Below are positions 11,073 through 26,500 of a stretch of DNA of 64,000 bases, piece by piece (position 1 is the first letter of the stretch; every line of letters begins with the position of its first letter). The translations under genes and the position numbers were made by a program. The stretch is taken from positions 11,552,089-11,616,088 of the forward strand of contig OX365956.1 in assembly GCA_947247005.1 (NCBI GenBank), given 5' to 3'. The notes under the pieces were generated by a model. That model worked only from the letters and a program-made list of their open reading frames with translations, was not told where the DNA came from and did no database searches. The stretch comes from Spisula solida (Eukaryota; Mollusca; Bivalvia; Venerida; Mactridae).

Positions 11073-13519
11073 AATGAGAAAATAAGTAAACAAAAAAATG
11101 CTTAGCCATATCTACCGCTCAATAAAAGCAAAGGCAATATGCATACATGTAATATCTATTTTCTACGGTATTGTAGTATTCATATATATATATTCCACAT
11201 GTACTCTTACCTTATATGTATTATTGCTGTTCTAAGGAAGAAACACCAAACAGTATTAAATAATAAAACAAATATCGGTTATGATCATTTTTATAAGATT
11301 GTGATGGAAACCGACATTGGCCAACTTCAATAGTTCAAAAGTTCCAGGTACTTTTGAACATTCGTTCAAGGTACTATTTTATGGTTAATTAATAGTAATA
11401 AGCATCGGTCTGGAAAACTCGAGTAAGTCGGGTTAGTCGAACTGTACAAAATGTTCCTGTATGTCTAGCAGGTTCACCGAAATGGTGTGATAATTACGGT
11501 TTTATTTTAATACTGGTTCACAGTCTGACAAATGTAGAAAATATGTCTAAGCATAAAACATAACAAGGTGTTGTTATGGAATTTATCCGCGGGCAAAGCA
11601 ATGTGATAATTATAAACTCAACACCTACGAGAGATCTATCTGACTTAGACCACACATAGAACTTCTTCGTTTATCAGATACATTATGTGTATTAATCAAC
11701 AAATTACAACTACAAAAGATAAGGTAAATTAATGAATAAACCGATGAAAATGGAATTGAAAAGTGTTGTTTTAATTCTGCACTGGTCTTAAAATTTAAGT
11801 CGACGTTCGTGAAAGGTTTAAAGCCGACATCGAAGTAGCCCGAGCCTTCATCACCTCAGACAACTGTTATAACTGTTATTTCATCCATTACTGGAGTGTA
11901 TATAAACATAATATTCATTATAATACAACATTTATGAACATCATTACTATCAAACATTTTGAGAACACCAATAGTACATCAAAAATGATAACACCACATT
12001 ATAATACACACATCAACACAAGGTACAACAACTTTCGTACTACCGTACATGTACAAACAAATTATGCACAGAAAAAAAACTGCAGAATGCACAAGAACAA
12101 GCAACACATACCAGGACCCGAAAAGGAAATTTACATATACAGCTAAACAAACATTTATCGGAACAACACATTTGGGAAAAAACATACATAAGTATACATG
12201 ACAACATATTAGGACATCCAACTACAGGAACCTGTTACTTCGAATGTTTGGTTGTGTTGCCGTCTATAATTAAGTTTATAAGCATTACATCACGAAACTA
12301 TTAATTAAATTCACCTCATTGAGTCCTTGTCTTGTCGAAACGAAATACAAGAGAACGACGGAGGTTGCATCATAAATTACAATAAGACAGAATTTAGAAA
12401 TCTCGCCAGTAATACCACGAGATTATTAAGTTTATAGCACATATAGCACACCAGTACATTGTGGAATTTGATTAATAATTTTGTCGGATATTCGATTATA
12501 TCATACCATGCTGAAGTATGTTCAATGAGATATACCTCTACACTGATTGGCTAGCTACTAAGAACTGTGGACTAACTCATTGTGATTGTATTTCACAATG
12601 CGTCTTTAGCCTACTGTATGATGACACAGAACCTTTATTTATTTTCGTCGCTGAATAGAACAGCTTTTTACCGGCAATTAGTCTGCGGATAATGTGTCCT
12701 ATAAAAACTGATATGCAGACACGTATTCAATCAGATTGTATGTAAATCCATCTGCACAAATAACTGTAATAGATATGTAAGTGTTAGTCTGTTACATATT
12801 TTATTATGAATCAAAACGACACCATTATATGTATAGTTGAAATAAACACGTGATTACGCCAACAAAACGAGACTTTCTATTACCATACACTTGTCTCTTC
12901 GTTGATTTATATACGTCTGAAACAGAATCATAAAACAATTTATTTCGTCTTATCACACTTTTGTCTAACCTACAGATGTGATGTTACGGTCATGAGACAT
13001 CCGAGAAGTGTGCAGTCGACAAGGGGTAGACACCTAATGGTGATCGAGGTCCTGCTGAAAAACTTGATCACAAATGTCACAATTGCTGATATTTTCAAAT
13101 AACACGATAGTTGTAAATGTTATAACATTTACATACATGTATACACGTTTGTACTTGTACTTTTATTTTTGATACATACGGTTTAGAGAATATAAATTCA
13201 TATTTTGTCTTAATTCATACAATGACTGTTGAATGTCTTAGCCAACAGAAGTGTCTTGACAGACGTCGATGTAATATACGGGACATCCTTATTGACATAT
13301 TGTATTTGTTCAATACCACAATTTCAACCTGACTTTACCAACACATCGTTTTCAATACCAACATCAATACAACTCCTCCTGGTATCAGCCTTAGCGCCAA
13401 CATCAACATAGATACCCTAGTGTTATACTGTTGTACTTGCATTCATCTGACCTTGACACTTACACCTAAGTAAGTGTTATTACACCATACACGATTATAC
13501 TAGAGTATATGCACATCAT
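11073..13519. other. Intergenic, no gene seen
   Basis: About 2.4 kb of AT-rich sequence. Small frames (up to 80 codons) have no motifs. No tandem array or paired inverted repeat was noticed. Confidence 0.4.
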
Positions 13520-15385
13520 CCCACCTGGCTAGCACAGTCAGTAGCGCTATAATACGGTTAGCCGACACACCAGGCTAGCACAGTCAGTAGCGATATAATA
13601 TTGTTACCCGACACTATTCCGCCTGGCTAGCACAGTCAGTAGCGCTATAATACTGTTAGCCGACACTATCCCACTTGGCTAGCACAGTCAGTAGCGCTAT
13701 AATACTGTTAGCCGACACTATCCCACCTGGCTAGCACAGTCAGTAGCGATATAATATTGTTACCCGACACTATTCCGCCTGGCTAGCACAGTCAGTAGCG
13801 CTATAATACTGTTAGCCGACACTATCCCACTTGGCTAGCACAGTCAGTAGCGCTATAATACTGTTAGCCGACTCTATCCCACCTGGCTAGCACTGTCAGT
13901 AGCGCTATAATACTGTTAGCCGACACTATCTTACCTGGCTAGCACAGTCAGTAGCGCTATAATACTGTTAGCCGACACTATCACACCTGGCTAGCACAGT
14001 CAGTAGCACTATAATACTGTTAGCCGACACTATCCCACCTGGCTAGCACAGTCAGTAGCGCTATAATACTGTTAGCCGACACTATCTTACCTGGCTAGCA
14101 CAGTCAGTAGCACTATAATACTGTTAGCCGACACTATCCCACCTGGCTAGCACAGTCAGTAGCGCTATAATACTGTTAGTCGACACTATCCCACCTGGCT
14201 AGCACAGTCAGTAGCGCTATAATACTGTTAGCCGACACTATCCCACTTGGCTAGCACAGTAAGTAGCGCTATAATACTGTTAGCCGACACTATCACTACT
14301 GGCTAGCACAGTCAGTAGCGCTATAATACTGTTAGCCGACACTATCACACCTGGCTAGCACAGTCAGTAGCGCTCTAATACTGTTAGCCGACACTATCAC
14401 ACCTGGCTAGCACAGTCAGTAGCGCTATAATACTGTTAGCCGACACTATCACACCTGGCTAGCACAGTCAGTAGCACTATAATACTGTTAGCCGACTCTA
14501 TCCCACCTGGCTAGCACAGTAAGTAGCGCTATAATACTGTTAGCCGACACTATCACACCTGGCTAGCACAGTCAGTAGCGCTATAATACTGTTAGCCGAC
14601 ACTATCACACCTGGCTAGCACAGTCAGTAGCACTATAATACTGTTAGCCGACTCTATCACACCTGGCTAGCACAGTCAGTAGCACTATAATACTGTTAGC
14701 CGACTCTATCCCACCTGGCTAGCAGCGTCAGTAGCGCTATAATACTGTTAGCCGACACTATCCCACTTGGCTAGCAGCGTCAGTATCGCTATAATACTGT
14801 TAGCCGACACTATCCCACTTGGCTAGCAGCGTCAGTATCGCTATAATACTGTTAGCCGACACTATCCCACCAGGCTAGCAGCGTCAGTATCGCTATAATA
14901 CTGTTAGCCGACACTATCCCACCAGGCTAGCAGCATCAGTATCGCTATAATACTGTTAGCCGACACTATCCCACCTGGCTAGCACAGTCAGTAGCGCTAT
15001 AATACTGTTAGCCGACACTTTCCCACTTGGCTAGCACAGTCAGTATCGCTATAATACTGTTAGCCGACACTATCCCACTTGGCTAGCACTGTCAGTAGCG
15101 CTATAATAATGTTAGCCGACACTATCCCACCAGGCTAGCAGCGTCAGTATCGCTATAATACTGTTAGCCGACACTATCCCACTTGGCTAGCACAGTCAGT
15201 AGCGCTATAATACTGTTAGCCGCACACTATCCCACCTGGCTAGCACAGTCAGTAGCGCTAAAAAACTGTTACCCCACACACTATTCCACCTGGCTAGCAC
15301 AGTCAGTAGCGCTATAATACTGTTAGCCCACACTATCCCACCTGGCTAGCACAGTCCGTAGCGCTATAATACTGTTAGCCGACAC
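13520..15385 (+). repeat. 52-bp tandem satellite, about 36 copies
   Basis: The unit begins cccacctggctagcacagtc and continues agtagcgctataatactgtt to end agccgacactat. It runs with 52-bp periodicity from 13520 to 15385. Variant units (acagtc or agcgtc; gtagcgc or gtatcgc; cacc, cact or cacca) cluster, for example the agcgtcagtatcgc type around 14,720-14,950, which suggests local duplication of unit groups. 52 is not a multiple of 3 and the array is non-coding. Edge units at 13,520-13,620 and 15,240-15,380 are more diverged than inner ones. Confidence 0.95.
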
Positions 15386-16089
15386 ATCGGGTCATCATCG
15401 TATTAATCTGTATGAGAAGAAACGCTCAAAGAAAGTCAATTGTCTTAGCTGGTACGAGTTACTCCCCTTTACAATACCTCCCACTGTTCATATCAAACTT
15501 GTATAGCACATTAAATTCCCTTATTACAATGTATCGCCTTTCGTCTGTTATTTCTTCTCTTTCTCTTCACTTTGTGACTTTTTCAGACTTAACCTCCTTA
15601 GTTCAAATAATATTCGTTCGCCACTGGTAACACTTTGTCCATATCATTATATTCTCTCTGAAGTTACCTACCTTCGCTGAATGGATTGTTATCATCATTA
15701 AGGATGATGAATGGTTGTATGTGGATATTGTTTGACACAATAAACTGTCCTAGTGTTATAACTGAATCATCTGGTACTAGATTTAACAGTTCAAGTATTT
15801 CATACTGTGATATGAAGAGGTAGTATTGAAACACCACACTAAACGTTAGCTTGACTTGTGTAGAATCACCATTACTGTAACAGATATAAACATGTGTCTA
15901 ACATTATTTATGTGGATGAATTTATAATCCATAATATAATAACGTTATATTTAACCCATTGTACAGTTAAGGTAATACTTATGAATCCCAACTTCTCAAC
16001 ATCAACGATGTATATACATGTATATATGTCACATGCCAGCTTGTGATTTGAGTACTGTACTTGGTGGCTTATTTTAGTTCGATTGCTCA
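15386..16089. other. Intergenic, no gene seen
   Basis: No convincing exon. A 72-codon frame at 15412-15630 is compositionally biased and unrecognised. Confidence 0.4.
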
Positions 16090-16320
16090 ACAACTTTTAC
16101 AACTTATATTAATCAATCTCGATATTCCTGATGGCACCCATCGCCACGAGGGACGAGGTGTCTGAGAGAAGACAAACCAGCTCACAGTATACTGAATGTC
16201 GAAAAATGGGAACACTGGCATATGAGGCGGTCATTGAGTGAACACCGACCTCCCGACCTCGAGCACTTGAAGAGAACGCTCTAACATTGGCTATCTAGGC
16301 GATTAGTTGATCCATGCTGA
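16090..16320 (-). mobile_element. SINE-like element (degenerate)
   Basis: On the minus strand, GATAGCCAATGTTAGAGCG resembles an A box. AGGTCGGTGTTCACTC lies where a degraded B box would be, followed by a body reading GGGTGCCATCAGGAATATCG near 16,120. The order fits a tRNA-derived SINE, but the B box has lost its GGTTCGA core, so this is tentative. Confidence 0.4.
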
Positions 16321-16593
16321 GTAAGATAAATGATTAAACAGACAGACGGACGGACAACCGAGGAAGCACTATGTCTCACCAGTAGGCGGGTTGATGATAT
16401 AACAACCAACAGTAATTTGTTTTACTATCCGGCAACCAGTACAGTTTGAATATGTCAATTTACCTGATCTGATTCACTATACATCCTATATATCCAATAT
16501 CAATTGATGAGAAGTTGATGTTTCTGTCAATCTGAAAAGAATAATTGTACCAATCAATAAATTAGTTAGTTTTTCATCAATAAAGTATATGCT

Positions 16594-16660
16594 TACGATA
16601 CGATACGATACGATACGATATGATACGATACGATACGATACGATACGATACGATACGATG
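16594..16660 (+). repeat. Pentanucleotide microsatellite (ATACG)n
   Basis: About 13 units of atacg/acgat, with one internal substitution (tgata at 16621). Pure enough to be length-variable. Confidence 0.95.
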
Positions 16661-16945
16661 GTTATATATACAGTACACTTCTGTAAGGACGAAGAACAAA
16701 TACCTACATAACTATGTGATTGACGTTAAGGTACAAGTTGCTATGCTATATATATGCACTTACCTCATTGCAAAATGATTGAGATGTGTTGATGAAGTCT
16801 TCAGAAGACTGATTTCCAAGTGTATCAACATACATGAAGTTAGGTAGGGTACATTCTATTGTATACATTCCTGGCTTGGGCGATTCTGGAAGAGGTAAGG
16901 TTAGACATGTGTTAAATGATGGCAGATGTGCGCAATATAAGAAAA

Positions 16946-17196
16946 GGCCCCGATCTCCCGAAACATCTCAATCTGAGCTCAATCTCAACTCAAATTTTGT
17001 CACCTATCGTTTGAGGTAGTTTCCATGCAAAATTGTACTCTAAATTGGTATAACGTAGCAGAAACATTATTCCGAGTTTATAACAGCAACATTTTGAGAG
17101 TTCAAGCTTCATATTTATCTCAAATTCAGACTTTGAAATTATCAAAATCTCAATTTGAGTTGAGATTTCTACTTGATATGCTTCGGGAGATTGGGG
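16946..17196. mobile_element. MITE, GGCCCCGATCTCCCGAAG family
   Basis: The left end ggccccgatctcccgaaaca is inverted at the right end (tgcttcgggagattgggg). Subterminal words (aatctcaactcaaatttt on the left, aaaatctcaatttgagttga on the right) are also complementary. About 251 bp, same family as 49293-49547 and 59992-60244. No open frame of substance. The right terminus has lost the last two matching bases. Confidence 0.8.
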
Positions 17197-17554
17197 AAAG
17201 GTGTCGTTGTAAGATATGTACATATACCTCAGTCTCTTATTTTCGTGTCTTCTCCTGAAATCTGTGTTTGGTTTAATTAATTAAGCACAAATATGGGCTA
17301 CATTGTAATTTGCGTAAAATTACCTGAAATAATTATCACACAAATAAGGAAGTTATTTAGGACGACCCATCATAGTTGTCACCTTGACAACGAGGAATAA
17401 TACGGGTAGCAGTTATTCCAACTGGTATTCTTCACCTAGTGTTAACCACATTATTAACTACTAGTAGTTAATTAATCAGTAAACCATACAATTGACTAGT
17501 TAACGGAATAATCGCATGTCTTACTAGATAAATATTTGATGGACAGGTGGCAAC
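17197..17554. other. Unique sequence bordering the satellite
   Basis: AT-rich, no exon recognised. It is the left flank of the 37-bp array. I looked here for a 3' exon of the minus-strand gene at 41 kb and found none. Confidence 0.4.
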
Positions 17555-20500
17555 AGTATGGCACCATAGTTTATAGTGAGAGTACAACAAAGGTATGGTA
17601 CCATATTTTATAGTGAGAGTACAACAAAGGTATGGCACCATATTTTATAGTGAGCGTACTTACAAAGGTATGGCACCATATTTTATAGTGAGCGTACAAC
17701 AACGACATGGCACCATATTTTATAGTGAGAGTACAACAAAGGTATGGTACCATATTTTATAGTGAGAGTACAATAAAGGTATGGCACCATATTTTATAGT
17801 GAGCGTACAACAAAGACATGGCACCATATTTTATAGTGAGAGTACAACAAAGGTATGGTACCATATTTTATAGTGAGAGTACAACAAAGGTATGGCACCA
17901 TAGTTTATAGTGAGAGTACAACAAAGACATGGCACCATATTTTATAGTGAGCGTACAACAAAGGTATGGCACCATATTTTATAGTGAGAATACAACAAAG
18001 ACATGGCACCATATTTTATAGTGAGAATACAACAAAGACATGGCACCATATTATATAGTGAGAATACAACAAAGACATGGCACCATATTATATAGTGAGA
18101 ATACAACAAAGACATGGCACCATATTTTATAGTAAGAGTACAACAAAGGTATGGCACCATATTTTATAGTGAGAATACAACAAAGACATGGCACCATATT
18201 TTATAGTGAGAATACAACAAAGACATGGCACCATATTTTATAGAGAGAGTACAACAAAGGTATGGCACCATATTTTATAGTGAGAGTACAACAAAGACAT
18301 GACACCATATTTTATACTGAGCGTACTTACAAAGGTATGGCACCATATTTTATAGTGAGCGTACAACAAAGACATGGCACCATATTTTATAGTGAGAGTA
18401 CAACAAAGGTATGGTACCATATTTTATAGTGAGCGTACAACAATGACATGGCACCATATTTTATAGTGAGAGTACAACAAAGGTATGGCACCATATTTTA
18501 TAGTGAGCGTACAACAAAGACATGGCACCATATTTTATAGTAAGCGTACAACAAAGGTATGGTACCATATTTTATAGTGAGAGTACAACAAAGGTATGTC
18601 ACCATATTTTATAGTGAGAATACAACAAAGACATGGCACCATATTTTATAATGAGAGTACAACAAAGGTATGGCACCATATTTTATAGTGAGAGTACAAC
18701 AAAGGTATGGCACCATATTTTATAGTGAGAATACAACAAAGGTATGGTACCATATTTTATAATGAGAGTACAACAAAGGTATGGTACCATATTTTATAGT
18801 GAGAATACAACAAAGACATGGCACCATATTTTATAGTGAGAGTACAACAAAGGTATGGCACCATATTTTATAGTGAGAATATAACAAAGAAATGGCACCA
18901 TATTTTATAGTGAGAGTACAACAAAGGTATGGCACCATATTTTATAGTGAGAATACAACAAAGACATGACACCATATTTTATAGTGAGCGTACTTACAAA
19001 GGTATGGCACCATATTTTATAGTGAGCGTACAACAAAGACATGACACCATATTTTATAGTGAGAGTACAACAAAGGTATGGTACCATATTTTATAGTGAG
19101 CGTACAACAATGACATGGCACCATATTTTATAGTGAGAGTACAACAAAGGTATGGCACCATATTTTATAGTGAGCTTACAACAAAGACATGGCACCATAT
19201 TTTATAGTAAGCGTACAACAAAGGTATGGTACCATATTTTATAGTGAGAGTACAACAAAGGTATGTCACCATATTTTATAGTGAGAATACAACAAAGACA
19301 TGGCACCATATTTTATAATGAGAGTACAACAAAGGTATGGCACCATATTTTATAGTGAGAGTACAACAAAGGTATGGCACCATATTTTATAGTGAGAATA
19401 CAACAAAGGTATGGTACCATATTTTATAATGAGAGTACAACAAAGGTATGGTACCATATTTTATAGTGAGAATACAACAAAGACATGGCACCATATTTTA
19501 TAGTGAGAGTACAACAAAGGTATGGCACCATATTTTATAGTGAGAATACAACAAAGACATGGCACCATATTTTATAGTGAGAGTACAACAAAGGTACGGC
19601 ACCATATTTTATAGTGAGAATACAACAAAGACATGGCACCATATTTTATAGTGAGCGTACAACAAAGACATGGCATCATATTTTATAGTGAGAGTACAAC
19701 AAAGGTATGGTACCATATTTTATAGTGAGCGTACAACAAAGGTATGGCACCATATTATATAGTGAGAATACAACAAAGACATGGCACCATATTTTATAGT
19801 GAGAGTACAACAAAGACATGGCACCATATTTTATAGTGAGAGTACAACAAAGACATGGCACCATATTTTATAGTGAGAGTACAACAAAGACATGGCACCA
19901 TATTTTATAGTGAGAGTACAACAATGACATGGCACCATATTTTATAGTGAGAGTACAACAAAGGTATGGCACCATATTTTATAGTGAGCTTACAACAAAG
20001 ACATGGCACCATATTTTATAGTAAGCGTACAACAAAGGTATGGTACCATATTTTATAGTGAGAGTACAACAAAGGTATGTCACCATATTTTATAGTGAGA
20101 ATACAACAAAGACATGGCACCATATTTTATAATGAGAGTACAACAAAGGTATGGCACCATATTTTATAGTGAGAGTACAACAAAGGTATGGCACCATATT
20201 TTATAGTGAGAATACAACAAAGGTATGGTACCATATTTTATAATGAGAGTACAACAAAGGTATGGTACCATATTTTATAGTGAGAATACAACAAAGACAT
20301 GGCACCATATTTTATAGTGAGAGTACAACAAAGGTATGGCACCATATTTTATAGTGAGAATACAACAAAGACATGGCACCATATTTTATAGTGAGAGTAC
20401 AACAAAGGTATGGCACCATATTTTATAGTGAGAATACAACAAAGACATGGCACCATATTTTATAGTGAGCGTACAACAAAGACATGGCACCATATTTTAT

Positions 20501-23500
20501 AGTGAGAGTACAACAAAGGTATGGTACCATATTTTATAGTGAGCGTACAACAAAGGTATGGCACCATATTATATAGTGAGAATACAACAAAGACATGGCA
20601 CCATATTTTATAGTGAGAGTACAACAAAGACATGGCACCATATTTTATAGTGAGAGTACAACAAAGACATGGCACCATATTTTATAGTGAGAGTACAACA
20701 AAGACATGGCACCATATTTTATAGTGAGAGTACAACAAAGACATGGCACCATATTTTATAGTGAGAGTACAACAAAGACATGGCACCATATTTTATAGTG
20801 AGCGTACAACAAAGACATGGCACCATATTTTATAGTGAGAGTACAACAAAGACATGGCACCATATTTTATAGTGAGAGTACAACAAAGACATGGCACCAT
20901 ATTTAATAGTGAGAGTACAACAAAGACATGGCACCATATTTTATAGTGAGAATACAACAAAGACATGGCACCATATTTTATAGTGAGAGTACAACAAAGG
21001 TATGGTACCATATTTTATAGTGAGAGTACAACAAAGGTATGTCACCATATTTTATAGTGAGAATACAACAAAGACATGCCACCATATTTTATAGTGAGAG
21101 TACAACAAAGGTATGGCACCATATTTTATAGTGAGAATACAACAAAGACATGGCACCATATTTTATAGTGAGAGTACAACAAAGGTATGGCACCATAATT
21201 TATAGTGAGAGTACAACAAATACATGGCACCATATTTTATAGTGAGCGTACTTACAAAGGTATGGCACCATATTTTATAGTGAGCATACAACAAAGACAT
21301 GGCACCATATTTTATAGTGAGAGTACAACAAAGGTATGGTACCATATTTTATAGTGAGAGTACAACAAAGGTATGGCACCATATTTTATAGTGAGCGTAC
21401 AACAAAGACATGGCACCATATTTTATAGTGAGCGTACAACAAAGGTATGGTACCATATTTTATAGTGAGAGTACAACAAAGGTATGGCACCATATTTTAT
21501 AGTGAGAATACAACAAAGGTATGGTACCATATTTTATAGTGAGAGTACAACAAAGGTATGGCACCATATTTTATAGTGAGAATACAACAAAGACATGGCA
21601 CCATATTTTATAGTGAGAGTACAACAAAGGTATGGCACCATATTTTATAGTGAGAATACAACAAAGACATGGCACCATATTTTATAGTGAGAGTGCAACA
21701 AAGGTATGGCACCATATTTTATAGTGAGAATACAACAAAGACATGGCACCATATTTTATAGTGAGCGTACAACAAAGACATGGCGCATTTTTTATAGTGA
21801 GAGTACAACAAAGGTATGGCACCATATTTTATAGTGAGAATACAACAAAGGTATGGCACCATATTTTATAGTGAGAGTACAACAAAGACGTGGCACCATA
21901 TTTTATAGTAAGAATACAACAAAGACATGGCACCATATTTTATAGTGAGAGTACAACAAAGACATGGCACCATATTTTATAGTGAGAATACAACAAAGAC
22001 ATGGCATCATATTTTATAGTGAGAATACAACAAAGACATGGCACCATATTTTATAGTGAGAGTACAACAAAGATATGGCACCATATTTTATAGTGAGAAT
22101 ACAACAAAGACATGGCACCATATTTTATAGTGAGAGTACAACAAAGACATGGCACCATATTTTATAGTGAGAATACAACAAAGACATGGCACCATATTTT
22201 ATACTGAGAATACAACAAAGACATGGCACCATATTTTATAGTGAGAGTACAACAAAGACATGGCACCATATTTAATAGTGAGAATACAACAAAGACATGG
22301 CACCATATTTTATAGTGAGAATACAACAAAGACATGGCACCATATTTTATAGTGAGAATACTAACAAAGACATGGCACCATATTTTATAGTGAGAATACA
22401 ACAAAGGTATGGCACCATATTTTATAGTGAGAGTACAACAAAGACATGGCATCATATTTTATAGTGAGAATACTAACAAAGGTATGGCACCATATTTTAT
22501 AGTGAGAGTACAACAAAGACATGGCACCATATTTTATAGTGAGCGTACAACAAAGGTATGGTACCATATTTTATAGTGAGAGTACAACAAAGGTATGGCA
22601 CCATATTTTATAGTGAGAATACTAACAAAGGTATGGCACCATATTTTATAGTGAGCGTACAACAAAGGTATGGCATCATATTTTATAGTTAGCGTACAAC
22701 AAAGGTATGGCACCATATTATATAGTGAGAATACAACAAAGACATGGCACCATATTTTATAGTGAGAGTACAACAAAGACATGGCACCATATTTTATAGT
22801 GAGAGTACAACAAAGACATGGCACCATATTTTATAGTGAGAGTACAACAAAGACATGGCACCATATTTTATAGTGAGAGTACAACAAAGACATGGCACCA
22901 TATTTTATAGTGAGAGTACAACAAAGACATGGCACCATATTTTATAGTGAGAGTACAACAAAGACATGGCACCATATTTTATAGTGAGAGTACAACAAAG
23001 ACATGGCACCATATTTTATAGTGAGAGTACAACAAAGTCATGGCACCATATTTAATAGTGAGAGTACAACAAAGACATGGCACCATATTTTATAGTGAGA
23101 ATACAACAACGACATGGCACCATATTTTATAGTGAGAGTACAACAAAGGTATGGTACCATATTTTATAGTGAGAGTACAACGAAGACATGGCATCATATT
23201 TTATAGTGAGAATACTAACAAAGGTATGGCACCATATTTTATAGTGAGAGTACAACAAAGACATGGCACCATATTTTATAGTGAGAGTACAACAAAGGTA
23301 TGGTACCATATTTTATAGTTAGCGTACAACAAAGGTATGGCACCATATTATATAGTGAGAATACAACAAAGACATGGCACCATATTTTATAGTGAGAGTA
23401 CAACAAAGACATGGCACCATATTTTATAGTGAGAGTACAACAAAGACATGGCACCATATTTTATAGTGAGAGTACAACAAAGACATGGCACCATATTTTA

Positions 23501-26500
23501 TAGTGAGAGTACAACAAAGACATGGCACCATATTTTATAGTGAGAGTACAACAAAGACATGGCACCATATTTTATAGTGAGAGTACAACAAAGACATGGC
23601 ACCATATTTTATAGTGAGCGTACAACAAAGGTATGGTACCATATTTTATAGTGAGAGTACAACAAAGGTATGGCACCATATTTTATAGTGAGAGTACAAC
23701 AAAGACATGGCACCATATTTTATAGTGAGAGTACAACAAAGACATGGCACCATATTTTATAGTGAGAGTACAACAAAGGTATGGCACCATATTTTATAGT
23801 GAGAATACTAACAAAGGTATGGCACCATATTTTATAGTGAGCGTACAACAAAGATATGGCACCATATTTTATAGTGAGAGTACAACAAAGGTATGGCATC
23901 ATATTTTATAGTGAGAATACAACAAAGACATGGCACCATATTTTATAGTGAGAGTACAACAAAGACAAGGGACCATATTTTATAGTGAGAGTACAACAAA
24001 GACATGGCACCATATTTTATAGTGAGAATACAACAAAGACATGGCATCATATTTTATAGTGAGAATACAACAAAGACATGGCACCATATTTTATAGTGAG
24101 AGTACAACAAAGACAAGGGACCATATTTTATAGTGAGAATACAACAAAGACATGGCACCATATTTTATAGTGAGAGTACAACAAAGACATGGCACCATAT
24201 TTTATAGTGAGAATACAACAAAGGTATGGCACCATATTTTATAGTGAGAGTACAACAAAGACATGGCACCATATTTTATAGTGACAATACTAACAAAGAC
24301 ATGGCACCATATTTTATAGTGAGAGTACAACAAAGGTATGGCACCATATTTTATAGTGAGCGTACAACAAAGGTATGGTACCATATTTTATAGTGAGAGT
24401 ACAACAAAAGTATGGCACCATATTTTATAGTGAGCGTACAACAAAGGTATGGCACCATATTTTATAGTGAGAGTACAACAAAGGTATGTCACCATATTTT
24501 ATAGTGAGAATACAACAAAGACATGGCACCATATTTTATAATGAGAGTACAACAAAGGTATGGCACCATATTTTATAGTGAGAGTACAACAAAGGTATGG
24601 CACCATATTTTATAGTGAGAATACAACAAAGGTATGGTACCATATTTTATAATGAGAGTACAACAAAGGTATGGTACCCTATTTTATAGTGAGAATACAA
24701 CAAAGACATGGCACCATATTTTATAGTGAGAGTACAACAAAGGTATGGCACCATATTTTATAGTGAGAATACAACAAAGACATGGCACCATATTTTATAG
24801 TGAGAGTACAACAAAGGTATGGCACCATATTTTATAGTGAGAATACAACAAAGACATGGCACCATATTTTATAGTGAGCGTACAACAAAGACATGGCACC
24901 ATATTTTATAGTGAGAGTACAACAAAGGTATGGTACCATATTTTATAGTGAGAGTACAACAAAGGTATGGCACCATAGTTTATAGTGAGAGTACAACAAA
25001 GACATGGCACCATATTTTATAGTGAGCGTACAACAAAGGTATGGCACCATATTTTATAGTGAGAATACAACAAAGACATGGCACCATATTTTATAGTGAG
25101 AATACAACAAAGACATGGCACCATATTATATAGTGAGAATACAACAAAGACATGGCACCATATTATATAGTGAGAATACAACAAAGACATGGCACCATAT
25201 TTTATAGTAAGAGTACAACAAAGGTATGGCACCATATTTTATAGTGAGAATACAACAAAGACATGGCACCATATTTTATAGTGAGAATACAACAAAGACA
25301 TGGCACCATATTTTATAGAGAGAGTACAACAAAGGTATGGCACCATATTTTATAGTGAGAGTACAACAAAGACATGACACCATATTTTATACTGAGCGTA
25401 CTTACAAAGGTATGGCACCATATTTTATAGTGAGCGTACAACAAAGACATGGCACCATATTTTATAGTGAGAGTACAACAAAGGTATGGTACCATATTTT
25501 ATAGTGAGCGTACAACAATGACATGGCACCATATTTTATAGTGAGAGTACAACAAAGGTATGGCACCATATTTTATAGTGAGCGTACAACAAAGACATGG
25601 CACCATATTTTATAGTAAGCGTACAACAAAGGTATGGTACCATATTTTATAGTGAGAGTACAACAAAGGTATGTCACCATATTTTATAGTGAGAATACAA
25701 CAAAGACATGGCACCATATTTTATAATGAGAGTACAACAAAGGTATGGCACCATATTTTATAGTGAGAGTACAACAAAGGTATGGCACCATATTTTATAG
25801 TGAGAATACAACAAAGGTATGGTACCATATTTTATAATGAGAGTACAACAAAGGTATGGTACCATATTTTATAGTGAGAATACAACAAAGACATGGCACC
25901 ATATTTTATAGTGAGAGTACAACAAAGGTATGGCACCATATTTTATAGTGAGAATATAACAAAGAAATGGCACCATATTTTATAGTGAGAGTACAACAAA
26001 GGTATGGCACCATATTTTATAGTGAGCTTACAACAAAGACATGGCACCATATTTTATAGTAAGCGTACAACAAAGGTATGGTACCATATTTTATAGTGAG
26101 AGTACAACAAAGGTATGGCACCATATTTTATAGTGAGCTTACAACAAAGACATGGCACCATATTTTATAGTAAGCGTACAACAAAGGTATGGTACCATAT
26201 TTTATAGTGAGAGTACAACAAAGGTATGTCACCATATTTTATAGTGAGAATACAACAAAGACATGGCACCATATTTTATAATGAGAGTACAACAAAGGTA
26301 TGGCACCATATTTTATAGTGAGAGTACAACAAAGGTATGGCACCATATTTTATAGTGAGAATACAACAAAGGTATGGTACCATATTTTATAATGAGAGTA
26401 CAACAAAGGTATGGTACCATATTTTATAGTGAGAATACAACAAAGACATGGCACCATATTTTATAGTGAGAGTACAACAAAGGTATGGCACCATATTTTA

